Shown here piece by piece: positions 43,073 through 50,952 of a stretch of DNA of 64,000 bases. The DNA is taken from positions 1-64,000 of the forward strand of contig CAZHXA010000007.1 of assembly GCA_964536025.1 (NCBI GenBank), read 5' to 3'. A program made the position numbers and the translations under genes. The number at the start of each line of letters is the position of its first letter. Within the stretch, counting starts at the first letter, position 1. The notes beneath the pieces are model-generated. The model was not told the origin of the DNA and ran no database searches. It worked only from the letters and a program-made list of their open reading frames with translations. Source of the stretch: RGIG4576 sp964536025 (lineage in GTDB: Bacteria > Bacteroidota > Bacteroidia > Bacteroidales > Muribaculaceae).

Positions 43073-44374
43073 TTATTTGCGGTATAAATTCAATTGTTTT
43101 TCATCTCCTGCTATTGCAATGTAAAAATTATTTACATTCAAATATTTATTTGCAATGTTGCATAATGTTTTCGGTGTAATATTTGATATTTCAGAAAATT
43201 GTTGATTGAAATAATTTTCTCCGGTGGAATATAATATATTTGAACTTACGCAAGATGCCATTGAAAATGGAGAATCAAGAACTTTGGCAAGGTCGCTTAA
43301 CATATAATTTTTGACAATCATAAGTTCTTCTTCATCCATAGGAGAGGCTTGCAATCGTTTAATTTCGTTTTTAACTTCTTCTATTAATAGATAGGTGTAG
43401 GCGGTGTCACATTCGCTTGTTATTACTATTTTTGCACCACTTCGACGCCCCACAAGCATAGCGTTGATACCATAAGTATATCCTTTATCTTCTCTAATAT
43501 TTTGCATAAGTCTACTGCCGAAATATCCGCCAAGAGCTGTGATTAATATTCGTAATTTTATATAATCTGGATGATTGCGAGGGATTGATTCGTGTATCAT
43601 ATATACAGATGACTGCAAAGCTCCTTCTTTGTTGAATAATATTTCTTTTTTTGTAGAAGGGGTACGCACACATTCTTTTAAAATATTAGGTTTCCCCTGT
43701 GTTATTTCTTTACCGAAATAATTTTCAATTAGTCTTATCTCATTGTCATCAACTTTTCCTGATAAGATAAGAATGGAGTTCTCAGGATTGTAGTATTTGT
43801 TGTGAAATGATTTTATATCTTGTATGGTCAATGATGAAACATCTTCATCGCAAATCATGTGGGAAAATGGGTGGTTTTCTCCGAAATATATTTTTCGTCC
43901 TGATATTTGTGATAGATATTTTACCCTTTGACGAGCTGTTTGATATGCACTTTTTATTTGAGAACAAAACACTTCATATTCTCTTTCGGGTATTGAAGGG
44001 GTAGTTAATACCGATTTAAGAATCGGTAATACTTTATTGAAATTTTTGTTTAAAGAATCTAAACAAATGTGTGTGAAGTTGTCGTGGTTTGTTGCATTTA
44101 ATTGTGAGCCATTAAAATCTAATATTTCGGCAACTTCTTGTGAAGAATATTCATCACTGCCATGAATCAACATAGATGCCAATGCGAACGATTGCAGCGG
44201 TTTTAACTCTTCAAATAAACCACCTCTATAGATTATTTCAAACCTATTTACATCTTGGTCGCTATTATTTAGTATGTATAATTTTACGCCATTTGGTAAT
44301 AATATATGGTTTGGGTAATCAAATTTCAAATCCTTAAAAGAACTTTGTCTTGGCGGTATACTTCGGTCAAGCAT
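43073..44374 (-). CDS. M16-family (insulinase-like) protein lacking the zinc motif
   Basis: A 433-residue protein with the two-domain M16B layout: N-terminal domain with LPNGVKLYIL, second domain after about residue 200 with the R-Y-type loop REDKGYTYGINAML (about 305-318). Where active enzymes have HxxEH, this protein reads FALASMLIHGS (about 62-72), so the His, Glu and His ligands are missing. It is therefore probably a non-catalytic subunit or binding protein, like the alpha subunit of M16 heterodimers; the active partner is not in the window. No signal peptide. It follows kdsB by 1 base and is probably co-transcribed. Confidence 0.85.
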   Translation of the reverse strand: MLDRSIPPRQSSFKDLKFDYPNHILLPNGVKLYILNNSDQDVNRFEIIYRGGLFEELKPLQSFALASMLIHGSDEYSSQEVAEILDFNGSQLNATNHDNFTHICLDSLNKNFNKVLPILKSVLTTPSIPEREYEVFCSQIKSAYQTARQRVKYLSQISGRKIYFGENHPFSHMICDEDVSSLTIQDIKSFHNKYYNPENSILILSGKVDDNEIRLIENYFGKEITQGKPNILKECVRTPSTKKEILFNKEGALQSSVYMIHESIPRNHPDYIKLRILITALGGYFGSRLMQNIREDKGYTYGINAMLVGRRSGAKIVITSECDTAYTYLLIEEVKNEIKRLQASPMDEEELMIVKNYMLSDLAKVLDSPFSMASCVSSNILYSTGENYFNQQFSEISNITPKTLCNIANKYLNVNNFYIAIAGDEKQLNLYRK

Positions 44375-44375
44375 A

Positions 44376-45143
44376 TTATAAGTTTTTGTTTTCTATTAAA
44401 AGTTTTTCCGCTTTAATCAAATCTTCCGGAGTGTCTATTCCAATAGTAGGACATTTTGTTATCCCGACTTTGATTTGATATCCGTTTTGTATCCAACGTA
44501 GTTGTTCCAATGATTCTGCGATTTCGAGTGAAGATTGAGGCAATTGTGTAATTTTGTTTAATACATCAGCTCGATATGCATACATTCCTACATGCGTGTA
44601 AAATTGGTGTAATTTAACCCATTCAGTTTTTTGTTTACCTCTTATAAATGGAATTACTGAACGTGAAAAATATAAAGCTCTCATATTTTCATCAATTACA
44701 ACCTTAGGTGTTGTCCAATCTTCTAATTCTTCAAACGAATTATCAGAAGAAAAAGGTCTTACAAGTGTAGCTATTTGTATATTGGTATCATTAAAACATT
44801 CCATGATGCTTTTTATTTGTTCCGGCATTATGAAAGGTTCATCTCCTTGTATGTTAATAATAACATCTTCGTTATGTCCTGCAATTTTATAAGCTTCATT
44901 GCATCGATCGGTTCCGCTACGATGTTTTTTACTGGTCATAACAGCTATCCCTCCAAATGATTCTACTGCATTTTTTATTCGTTCATCATCGGTTGCTATA
45001 AGGACATTGTCAAGAACACTGCTTACGCGTTCCCATACGCGTTGAATCATCATTTTACCACCGATTAAGGCAAGTGGCTTACCTGGAAAACGTGAAGAAT
45101 CATATCTTGCCGGAATAATTCCGATAAAGCTCAATTTGTTCAT
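44376..45143 (-). CDS. kdsB: 3-deoxy-manno-octulosonate cytidylyltransferase
   Basis: A 255-residue CMP-Kdo synthetase, activating Kdo for the LPS inner core. The start (FIGIIPARYDSSRFPGKPLA), GGIAVMTSKKHRSGTDRC (about 69-86) and the NIQGDEPFI metal/nucleotide motif (about 100) are diagnostic. ATG 45143 is used; an upstream in-frame ATG at 45173 lies inside the -7 box (45171-45178) and cannot be on the transcript. It is followed after 1 base by the M16-like gene. Confidence 0.95.
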   Translation of the reverse strand: MNKLSFIGIIPARYDSSRFPGKPLALIGGKMMIQRVWERVSSVLDNVLIATDDERIKNAVESFGGIAVMTSKKHRSGTDRCNEAYKIAGHNEDVIINIQGDEPFIMPEQIKSIMECFNDTNIQIATLVRPFSSDNSFEELEDWTTPKVVIDENMRALYFSRSVIPFIRGKQKTEWVKLHQFYTHVGMYAYRADVLNKITQLPQSSLEIAESLEQLRWIQNGYQIKVGITKCPTIGIDTPEDLIKAEKLLIENKNL

Positions 45144-45170
45144 AATAGAAATATTAGTGTTAATACACTT

Positions 45171-45198
45171 CAAAGTTAGCTATAAATTTTGATTCCAA
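45171..45198 (-). promoter_or_regulatory. kdsB promoter
   Basis: Minus-strand TTG (45198-45196), 17-base spacer, TAACTTTG (45178-45171); leader of about 20 bases to the kdsB ATG at 45143. Confidence 0.65.
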
Positions 45199-45258
45199 TA
45201 TAAAAATGACAATAAATTAAAAAAGAGGCTCTTTGTTTGAAAGAACCTCTTGATTTGG

Positions 45259-45340
45259 TGCGCATGAAGGGACTCGAACCCCCACGTCTCACGACACTAG
45301 ATCCTAAGTCTAGCGCGGCTACCAATTACGCCACATGCGC
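45259..45340 (-). tRNA. tRNA-Leu(UAG)
   Basis: An 82-base class II tRNA on the minus strand with a long variable arm. Acceptor stem GCGCATG/CATGCGC, anticodon loop CTTAGGA (anticodon TAG), T loop TTCGAGT, discriminator A. The next three bases (45258-45256) encode CCA, unlike tRNA-Cys and tRNA-Gly here. Confidence 0.95.
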
Positions 45341-45351
45341 AATTCCGAGTA

Positions 45352-45382
45352 CAAAAGTACGCAATATTTTGAAAAGAACAAA
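45352..45382 (-). promoter_or_regulatory. tRNA-Leu promoter
   Basis: Minus-strand TTTG (45382-45379), 19-base spacer, TACTTTTG (45359-45352), placing the start a few bases before the tRNA. Confidence 0.72.
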
Positions 45383-45459
45383 ACTTTTAAGTATTTTCTT
45401 TTTAAGTTTATTTTTTGATGGTGTAAAAAAAGTGAAATTTGGTGAATTTTTTTTTGTGA

Positions 45460-45491
45460 TTTGGAAAGTTTCTGCTGTTACATTAACTTTG
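45460..45491 (+). promoter_or_regulatory. rsfS-ftsH promoter
   Basis: TTTG (45460-45463), 20-base spacer, TAACTTTG (45484-45491), 38 bases before the rsfS ATG. Confidence 0.75.
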
Positions 45492-45529
45492 CATGATATA
45501 CATTAACAGATAAAGAAATTTATTTATAT

Positions 45530-45889
45530 ATGATAGAAGAAAAAGAATTGATAAAAACTATTATAGAAGGAGTTCAGGAGAGAAAGGGTAAAACGATAAC
45601 TCATGTTGATATGTCGAGTATTGAAGGGGCAACAACACGTGGTTTTATAATATGTACGGGTTCTTCCACAATGCAAGTGGGTGCAATTGCCGATAGTGTA
45701 CGTGAGTATGTATATGAAAAAATAAAAGTTAAACCATACAATTATGATGGATATAAAAACTGCCAATGGATTGTATTGGATTATGGTACGATTTATGTAC
45801 ATATATTTTTGCCTGAGTATCGAGAAATGTATAATTTGGAGGAATTATGGAACGATGCGGTAATCGATGAGATTCCTGATTTGGATTGA
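45530..45889 (+). CDS. rsfS: ribosome silencing factor RsfS
   Basis: A 119-residue RsfS/Iojap-family protein that binds ribosomal protein uL14 and blocks subunit joining when nutrients are scarce. Typical segments: KGKTITHVDMSSI, GFIICTGSSTMQVGAIADSV (about 38-57), the NCQWIVLDYGTIYVHIF core (about 77-93) and YNLEELW. It leads the operon with ftsH, the usual Bacteroidetes neighbour. Confidence 0.93.
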   Translation: MIEEKELIKTIIEGVQERKGKTITHVDMSSIEGATTRGFIICTGSSTMQVGAIADSVREYVYEKIKVKPYNYDGYKNCQWIVLDYGTIYVHIFLPEYREMYNLEELWNDAVIDEIPDLD

Positions 45890-45955
45890 ACCGATTGAAA
45901 TTAGCAAGTGTTTTTATAAACAAGGATTAACTTAGATAAAACGAGTGTGAAACAG

Positions 45956-47896
45956 ATGAAATTTAATATTTATTGGCTGTATTTGTTGATAGGCATTGCA
46001 TTAGTAAGCCTTTTCTTTATGCAAGATGACAGTGTGTCCAAAAATGTGAGTTGGACGGAATTTGAATCCTATGTGCAAAAAGATGGCGTTAAAAATATTG
46101 TCGTTTATAGTGATAAGCGTGTAGCTGAAGGTTTTTTGACCGATTCAATGACTAATGTTGTATTTGGTAAAAATAATAAACCATTAAGTGAACGTGCATC
46201 ATTAAAGGGAAAAATTGTGACAAATATTCCTTCAAATGACAAACTTGATGAAAAAGTTGTAGAATGGCAAAAAGAAGGAGTGTTTACCGGTGATGTGAAG
46301 TATGAAAAAAGTAGCGATTACTCACATATTATATGGGGAATAGGACCGGTAATACTGATTATATTATTTTGGTTTATAATGGCTAATCGTATGAGTGGCG
46401 GAGCCGGTGGCGGAGTGTTTAATGTCGCAAAATCAAAAGCTAAACTATATGAAAAAGATGGTGATTTGAAGATTACATTCAATGATGTAGCCGGTTTGTC
46501 GGAAGCAAAGACAGAAGTGGCAGAAATTGTTGAATTTTTGAAAAATCCGCAGAAATATACTGAATTAGGAGGGAAAATTCCTAAGGGAGCTTTACTTGTA
46601 GGACCTCCGGGAACAGGAAAAACTCTTTTAGCTAAGGCCGTTGCAGGAGAAGCTAATGTTCCTTTCTTTTCTTTGTCAGGAAGTGATTTTGTTGAAATGT
46701 TTGTAGGAGTTGGAGCTTCTCGTGTAAGAGATTTGTTCCGACAAGCAAAGGAAAAATCACCTTGTATTGTATTTATTGATGAAATAGATGCAGTTGGTCG
46801 TGCAAGAGGTAATCGTTTGAATACAGGTTCTAATGATGAACGAGAAAACACCCTAAACCAATTGCTTACTGAAATGGATGGATTTGGAACCAATAGTGGT
46901 GTAATAATTTTGGCTGCAACCAACCGTGCCGATATTTTGGATAAAGCGTTGTTGCGTGCAGGTCGTTTTGACCGACAAATATATGTAGAATTACCCGATA
47001 TAAATGATCGTAAAGCAATTTTCAATGTTCATTTGCGTGGTATAAAGAAGGATGATAGTGTAGATGTTGATTTGCTTGCTCGTCAAACGCCGGGATTTTC
47101 TGGTGCTGATATAGCAAATGTATGTAATGAGGCGGCTTTAATTGCCGCTCGTAAGCAAAAAGATGTTGTGCAACGTCAAGATTTCATGGACGCTGTAGAT
47201 AGAATTATTGGTGGTCTTGAGAAAAAAACTAAGATAACTACTGCTGAAGAACGACGTTCAATTGCAATACATGAATCGGGACATGCTGTTGTAAGTTGGC
47301 ATTTACAATATGGAAATCCTTTGGTTAAGGTGACAATTGTACCTCGAGGTAAAGCATTGGGGGCCGCTCATTATTTACCGGAAGAACGACAAATTGTACC
47401 TACTCAAGCTTTGTTGGATGAATTATGTTCTCTGTTAGGGGGTAGAGCAGCTGAAGAATTATTCTTAGGCAGAATCTCAACAGGTGCAGCAAATGATATA
47501 GAACGTGCTACAAAATTGGCTTATGCTATGGTAATATATTATGGTATGAGTGATAAAATGCCTAATTTATCTTATTATGACTCAACTGGTCAAGATTATG
47601 GTTTCTCTAAACCTTATAGTGATGAACGTGCAAAACTAATTGATGATGAAGTATCGCGTATAATTGCGGAACAATATGAAAGAGCTAAGAATATGTTGAC
47701 TGAGTATGCTGAAGGTCATGCAAAACTTACTGACGTATTGTTATCGCGTGAAGTAATATTTACTGAAGATGTAGAAGCTATTTTTGGTAAACGTAAATGG
47801 GTATCACGTACTGAGGAAATTTTGGAAGAATCAAAAAATGAAGATAATAATTCTGCAAGAGCAGAAGAACCGATTCCGCTTGAATTTAAAAACTAA
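45956..47896 (+). CDS. ftsH: ATP-dependent zinc metalloprotease FtsH
   Basis: A 646-residue inner-membrane AAA+ protease that degrades misassembled membrane and short-lived regulatory proteins. Two membrane spans (about residues 3-20 and 121-140) flank a periplasmic domain. Walker A is GPPGTGKT, Walker B VFIDEIDAVG, the second region of homology ATNRADILDKALLRAGRFDR, and the zinc site HESGHAVVSWH (about 440). ATG 45956 is preferred; an in-frame GTG lies three codons earlier. It follows rsfS by 66 bases and ends before a clear terminator. cdsA, often next in this order, is not here. Confidence 0.96.
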   Translation: MKFNIYWLYLLIGIALVSLFFMQDDSVSKNVSWTEFESYVQKDGVKNIVVYSDKRVAEGFLTDSMTNVVFGKNNKPLSERASLKGKIVTNIPSNDKLDEKVVEWQKEGVFTGDVKYEKSSDYSHIIWGIGPVILIILFWFIMANRMSGGAGGGVFNVAKSKAKLYEKDGDLKITFNDVAGLSEAKTEVAEIVEFLKNPQKYTELGGKIPKGALLVGPPGTGKTLLAKAVAGEANVPFFSLSGSDFVEMFVGVGASRVRDLFRQAKEKSPCIVFIDEIDAVGRARGNRLNTGSNDERENTLNQLLTEMDGFGTNSGVIILAATNRADILDKALLRAGRFDRQIYVELPDINDRKAIFNVHLRGIKKDDSVDVDLLARQTPGFSGADIANVCNEAALIAARKQKDVVQRQDFMDAVDRIIGGLEKKTKITTAEERRSIAIHESGHAVVSWHLQYGNPLVKVTIVPRGKALGAAHYLPEERQIVPTQALLDELCSLLGGRAAEELFLGRISTGAANDIERATKLAYAMVIYYGMSDKMPNLSYYDSTGQDYGFSKPYSDERAKLIDDEVSRIIAEQYERAKNMLTEYAEGHAKLTDVLLSREVIFTEDVEAIFGKRKWVSRTEEILEESKNEDNNSARAEEPIPLEFKN

Positions 47897-47917
47897 CTAT
47901 AATTGATATATTTAGAG

Positions 47918-47962
47918 AAAAAGAGTGCAAGGATTATATATAATTTTGTCCTTGCACTTTTT
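47918..47962 (+). terminator. rsfS-ftsH terminator
   Basis: AAAAGTGCAAGGA-like stem (GAGTGCAAGGA with TCCTTGCACTTT) around a 15-base AT loop, followed by TTTTTG, 22 bases after the ftsH stop. Confidence 0.85.
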
Positions 47963-48030
47963 GTATGTGTAATTATGGCTATTTTATTTGTCTTAAAGCA
48001 AAAATGTTTTGCTTTTTGTAGATTTATATA

Positions 48031-48086
48031 AACAACTTAATTTATAAATTGTTGTTTTAGTATGCAAACTAATAAATTAAGTTGTT
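48031..48086 (+). promoter_or_regulatory. trxA leader with two mutually exclusive hairpins
   Basis: Segment A, AACAACTTAATTTAT (48031-48045), is perfectly complementary to segment C (48072-48086), which ends directly at the trxA ATG. A can instead pair with segment B, AAATTGTTGTT (48046-48056), a local hairpin followed by TTTT. A cannot pair with both, so the leader could expose or hide the start codon region. The effect is inferred from sequence only. Confidence 0.5.
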
Positions 48087-48383
48087 ATGAAATCATTTAA
48101 TGAATTAATAAGAGAGTCAAAACCTGTGCTTGTTGATTTTTTTGCCTCTTGGTGTGGTCCTTGTCGTGTTATGTCTACTGTTGTAGATAAATTAAGGAAG
48201 GAATTGGGCGATAAAGTTACTATTGTGAAAGTAGATGTTGATGAGGAAGAAGAACTTTCTTTAAAATATAATGTACAATCAGTTCCTACACTTATAATAT
48301 TCAAAAAAGGTGAATTGCTATGGCGTGAAACCGGAATACACCAATACCAAGAACTAAAGCATATTTTGGAAAAATATTGTTAG
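48087..48383 (+). CDS. trxA: thioredoxin
   Basis: A 98-residue cytoplasmic thioredoxin. Active site ASWCGPCRVM (Cys about 27 and 30), the cis-Pro in VQSVPTLIIF (about 71), and the buried VDFFASW start strand are present. It reduces protein disulfides and is the natural electron donor to DsbD (3525-5474). No signal peptide. Single gene with an unusual structured leader; no exact TAnnTTTG box found upstream. Confidence 0.93.
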   Translation: MKSFNELIRESKPVLVDFFASWCGPCRVMSTVVDKLRKELGDKVTIVKVDVDEEEELSLKYNVQSVPTLIIFKKGELLWRETGIHQYQELKHILEKYC

Positions 48384-48485
48384 AATTATGTTTGCTGTAA
48401 TGATTAAGATTTAATAAACATTACAAATTCGATTATATTGGGATGCTGTATTCCTATTGATAATGATATTTTGGGATAAATTGCG

Positions 48486-48493
48486 TAATTTTG
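48486..48493 (+). promoter_or_regulatory. -7 box of the ABC-F gene
   Basis: TAATTTTG, 31 bases before the ATG at 48525; a -33 TTTG at proper spacing is not seen. Confidence 0.5.
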
Positions 48494-48524
48494 TATTTTC
48501 AATTAAGTATAAATATAAAATTAT

Positions 48525-50159
48525 ATGGTATCAGTAGATGGATTAGCAGTAGAATTTGGTGGCAGCGTGCTTTTTAGTGATGTGTCTTTTGTTATTAATG
48601 ATAAGGATCGTATTGCTCTAATGGGTAAAAATGGAGCGGGTAAATCGACGTTGTTAAAAATTTTAGCAGGAGTTCGTAAGCCAACAAGGGGAAATGTTTC
48701 GGCTCCGAAAGATACTGTTATTGCATATCTTCCACAACATTTAATGACTGAAGATGGAAGAACTGTATTTGAAGAAACATCGCGAGCGTTTTCACACTTA
48801 CATCAAATGGAGCAAGAAATAGAAGCCTTGAATAAACAACTTGCTGAAAGAACTGATTATGAGAGCGATGAATATATGGCTCTTATAGAGGAAGTGGCAA
48901 CAAAAAGTGAGAAGTTTTATTCAATAGATATGACTCATTTTGAGGAAGACGTTGAAAAAACTTTGTTAGGACTTGGTTTTGAACGTAGTGATTTTAATCG
49001 TCAGACAAGTGAATTTTCCGGTGGTTGGCGAATGAGAATAGAATTAGCTAAAATGCTTCTTAGAAATCCAGATGTGTTGCTTTTGGATGAGCCGACAAAC
49101 CATTTGGATATAGAATCAATAGGATGGCTTGAGGAATTTTTGATTAACAATGGTAAGGCTGTTGTTGTAATAAGTCACGATAGAAAATTTGTTGATAATA
49201 TAACAACTCGTACTATTGAAGTGACAATGGGACGTATTTATGATTATAAAGTTAATTATTCTCAATATTTACAACTACGAGCTGAGCGTCGTCAACAGCA
49301 ACTTAAACAGTGGGAAGAACAGCAGAAAATGATACAAGAAACGAAAGATTTTATAGAACGTTTCAAAGGTACATATTCTAAAACATTGCAAGTGCAAAGT
49401 CGTGTAAAAATGCTAGAAAAGCTTGAATTAATCGAAGTTGACGAAGAAGATACTTCGGCATTACGTCTTAAATTTCCCTCATCTCCTCGTTCAGGACAAT
49501 ATCCAGTAATGATGAGTAGTGTAGCTAAAGCATTTGATGAAAAACTTATCTTTTCTGATGTTAATATAACAATTAACAGAGGTGATAAGGTTGCTTTTGT
49601 TGGGCGTAATGGAGAAGGTAAATCTACACTTGTGAAATGTATTATGAAAGAACTTGAACATGACGGTTCATTGCAACTTGGGCATAATGTTCAAATTGGA
49701 TATTTTGCACAAAATCAAGCTTCTTTACTTGATGAAAATCTAACGGTCTTTCAAACAATAGATGATGTTGCCAAAGGTGATATAAGAAATAAGATTAGAG
49801 ATTTACTTGGTGCTTTTATGTTTGGAGGAGAAGCAAGTTCAAAAAAGGTTAAAGTTTTATCAGGTGGAGAGCGAACTCGTTTGGCTCTTATGAAATTGTT
49901 ATTGGAGCCGGTTAATTTACTTATCTTAGATGAGCCTACAAATCATTTGGATTTAAAGACCAAAGATATATTGAAACAAGCTTTATTGGATTTTGATGGC
50001 ACGCTTATATGTGTTAGTCATGATCGTGATTTTCTTGCCGGATTGGTATCAAAAGTTTATGAGTTTGGAGGAGGACGAGTTAGAGAACATTTGTGTGGCG
50101 TTTATGAATTCTTGGAAACAAAAAAGATGGAATCACTTCAAGAACTTGAACGAAAATAA
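48525..50159 (+). CDS. ABC-F family ATPase (translation-factor type)
   Basis: A 544-residue soluble protein with two ABC cassettes and no membrane part. Cassette 1: Walker A GKNGAGKSTLL (about 35-45), signature FSGGWRMR, Walker B LLLDEPTNHLD. A charged linker with about 80 residues (including RRQQQLKQWEEQQK) corresponds to the P-site tRNA-interaction motif region. Cassette 2: GRNGEGKSTLV, LSGGERTRL, LILDEPTNHLD. ABC-F proteins act on the ribosome; this length and start resemble the Uup/YbiT side. Antibiotic resistance cannot be inferred. Monocistronic, closed by a long hairpin. Confidence 0.92.
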   Translation: MVSVDGLAVEFGGSVLFSDVSFVINDKDRIALMGKNGAGKSTLLKILAGVRKPTRGNVSAPKDTVIAYLPQHLMTEDGRTVFEETSRAFSHLHQMEQEIEALNKQLAERTDYESDEYMALIEEVATKSEKFYSIDMTHFEEDVEKTLLGLGFERSDFNRQTSEFSGGWRMRIELAKMLLRNPDVLLLDEPTNHLDIESIGWLEEFLINNGKAVVVISHDRKFVDNITTRTIEVTMGRIYDYKVNYSQYLQLRAERRQQQLKQWEEQQKMIQETKDFIERFKGTYSKTLQVQSRVKMLEKLELIEVDEEDTSALRLKFPSSPRSGQYPVMMSSVAKAFDEKLIFSDVNITINRGDKVAFVGRNGEGKSTLVKCIMKELEHDGSLQLGHNVQIGYFAQNQASLLDENLTVFQTIDDVAKGDIRNKIRDLLGAFMFGGEASSKKVKVLSGGERTRLALMKLLLEPVNLLILDEPTNHLDLKTKDILKQALLDFDGTLICVSHDRDFLAGLVSKVYEFGGGRVREHLCGVYEFLETKKMESLQELERK

Positions 50160-50176
50160 AAAACAATATAGATAGG

Positions 50177-50227
50177 TATAATAGAATAATGTCGGTCGAA
50201 ATTTTCAACCGACATTATTCTATTATA
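50177..50227. terminator. 20-bp perfect hairpin between convergent genes
   Basis: Bases 50177-50196 are exactly complementary to 50208-50227, with an 11-base loop; the core is GTCGGT/ACCGAC. It is probably a bidirectional terminator for the ABC-F gene and the outer-membrane barrel gene, though there is no clean U-tract. Confidence 0.7.
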
Positions 50228-50268
50228 GTATACACACAAATGTGAAGTTTACTCAACGGATAAAATTC

Positions 50269-50952
50269 TTATTTCAATCTATATAAATATCCTAATGTAA
50301 TCATTACAGAGAGAGCTGTTGACGCTGAAAATGCATCTCTTTTTCTGCTCCCAAAAGCATTTTCCAATCCATAAAAACATCTACCTTCCAATAAAAAAGA
50401 ATGTTTACGTTTTGCAATAAATTCCATTCCTGCACCGACGCTAATACCGTAATCGATTTTATTTTTTATAGGTAATGTCAATTGCTCGTTATGTCTATTA
50501 ATATTGGGAAATCCTTCGATGTTTTCAATGTTGTTTATGTCAAAATTAGATGATGATGATTCTTCAATCATAAATCCAACTTCAGGTCCTGCATTAAAAA
50601 ATCCTTTAAACTTTGAGTTTCCAAAAGAAATATGAGTCATTATAGGTATTTGAATGTAGGTTAAGTTGCGAGTATATTGAAAAGATGTTTCTTTGAAATC
50701 CTCTTTCCATCCACGTTGCACTACGTTTAGCTCGGCAAGTAGTCCGAAGTTTTTTTCTTCGGAATATCTAAATACGACTCCCAACATTCCGCCTGAAAGC
50801 ATTTTTTGAGGAACAGTAGGGGAGAACATGACGCGTGACATAGTCATACCCGCCTTACCTCCTATACTTATGCGTGAATCATACAGAGTTTGTGCATTAA
50901 CAGATATTGTTGTTGCTAATAATATCGCTGTTATAACTGATAAAAATTTCAT
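50269..50952 (-). CDS. outer-membrane beta-barrel protein (PorT-like fold)
   Basis: A 227-residue exported protein. Signal peptide residues 1-20 (VNAQ). The rest alternates hydrophobic and polar residues with the usual landmarks of Bacteroidota barrel proteins: SIGGKAGMTMSR, GLLAELNVVQRGW, YIQIPIMTHISF, GFFNAGPEVGFM, YGISVGAGMEF, ending in the strand LGYLYRLK. Function is not readable; about eight strands. Its ATG overlaps the stop of the LysM protein by 4 bases, so the two are translationally coupled. Confidence 0.83.
   Translation of the reverse strand: MKFLSVITAILLATTISVNAQTLYDSRISIGGKAGMTMSRVMFSPTVPQKMLSGGMLGVVFRYSEEKNFGLLAELNVVQRGWKEDFKETSFQYTRNLTYIQIPIMTHISFGNSKFKGFFNAGPEVGFMIEESSSSNFDINNIENIEGFPNINRHNEQLTLPIKNKIDYGISVGAGMEFIAKRKHSFLLEGRCFYGLENAFGSRKRDAFSASTALSVMITLGYLYRLK

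Noticed and set aside
46318..47025. 235-residue open frame antisense to ftsH
   Set aside because: It lies wholly inside the conserved AAA+ domain, is Ser/Pro/Ile-rich like a complement of coding DNA, and has no promoter or family match.
48525..50159. Antibiotic-resistance ABC-F protein
   Set aside because: General ABC-F features only; nothing in the sequence or neighbours points to ribosome protection against a drug.
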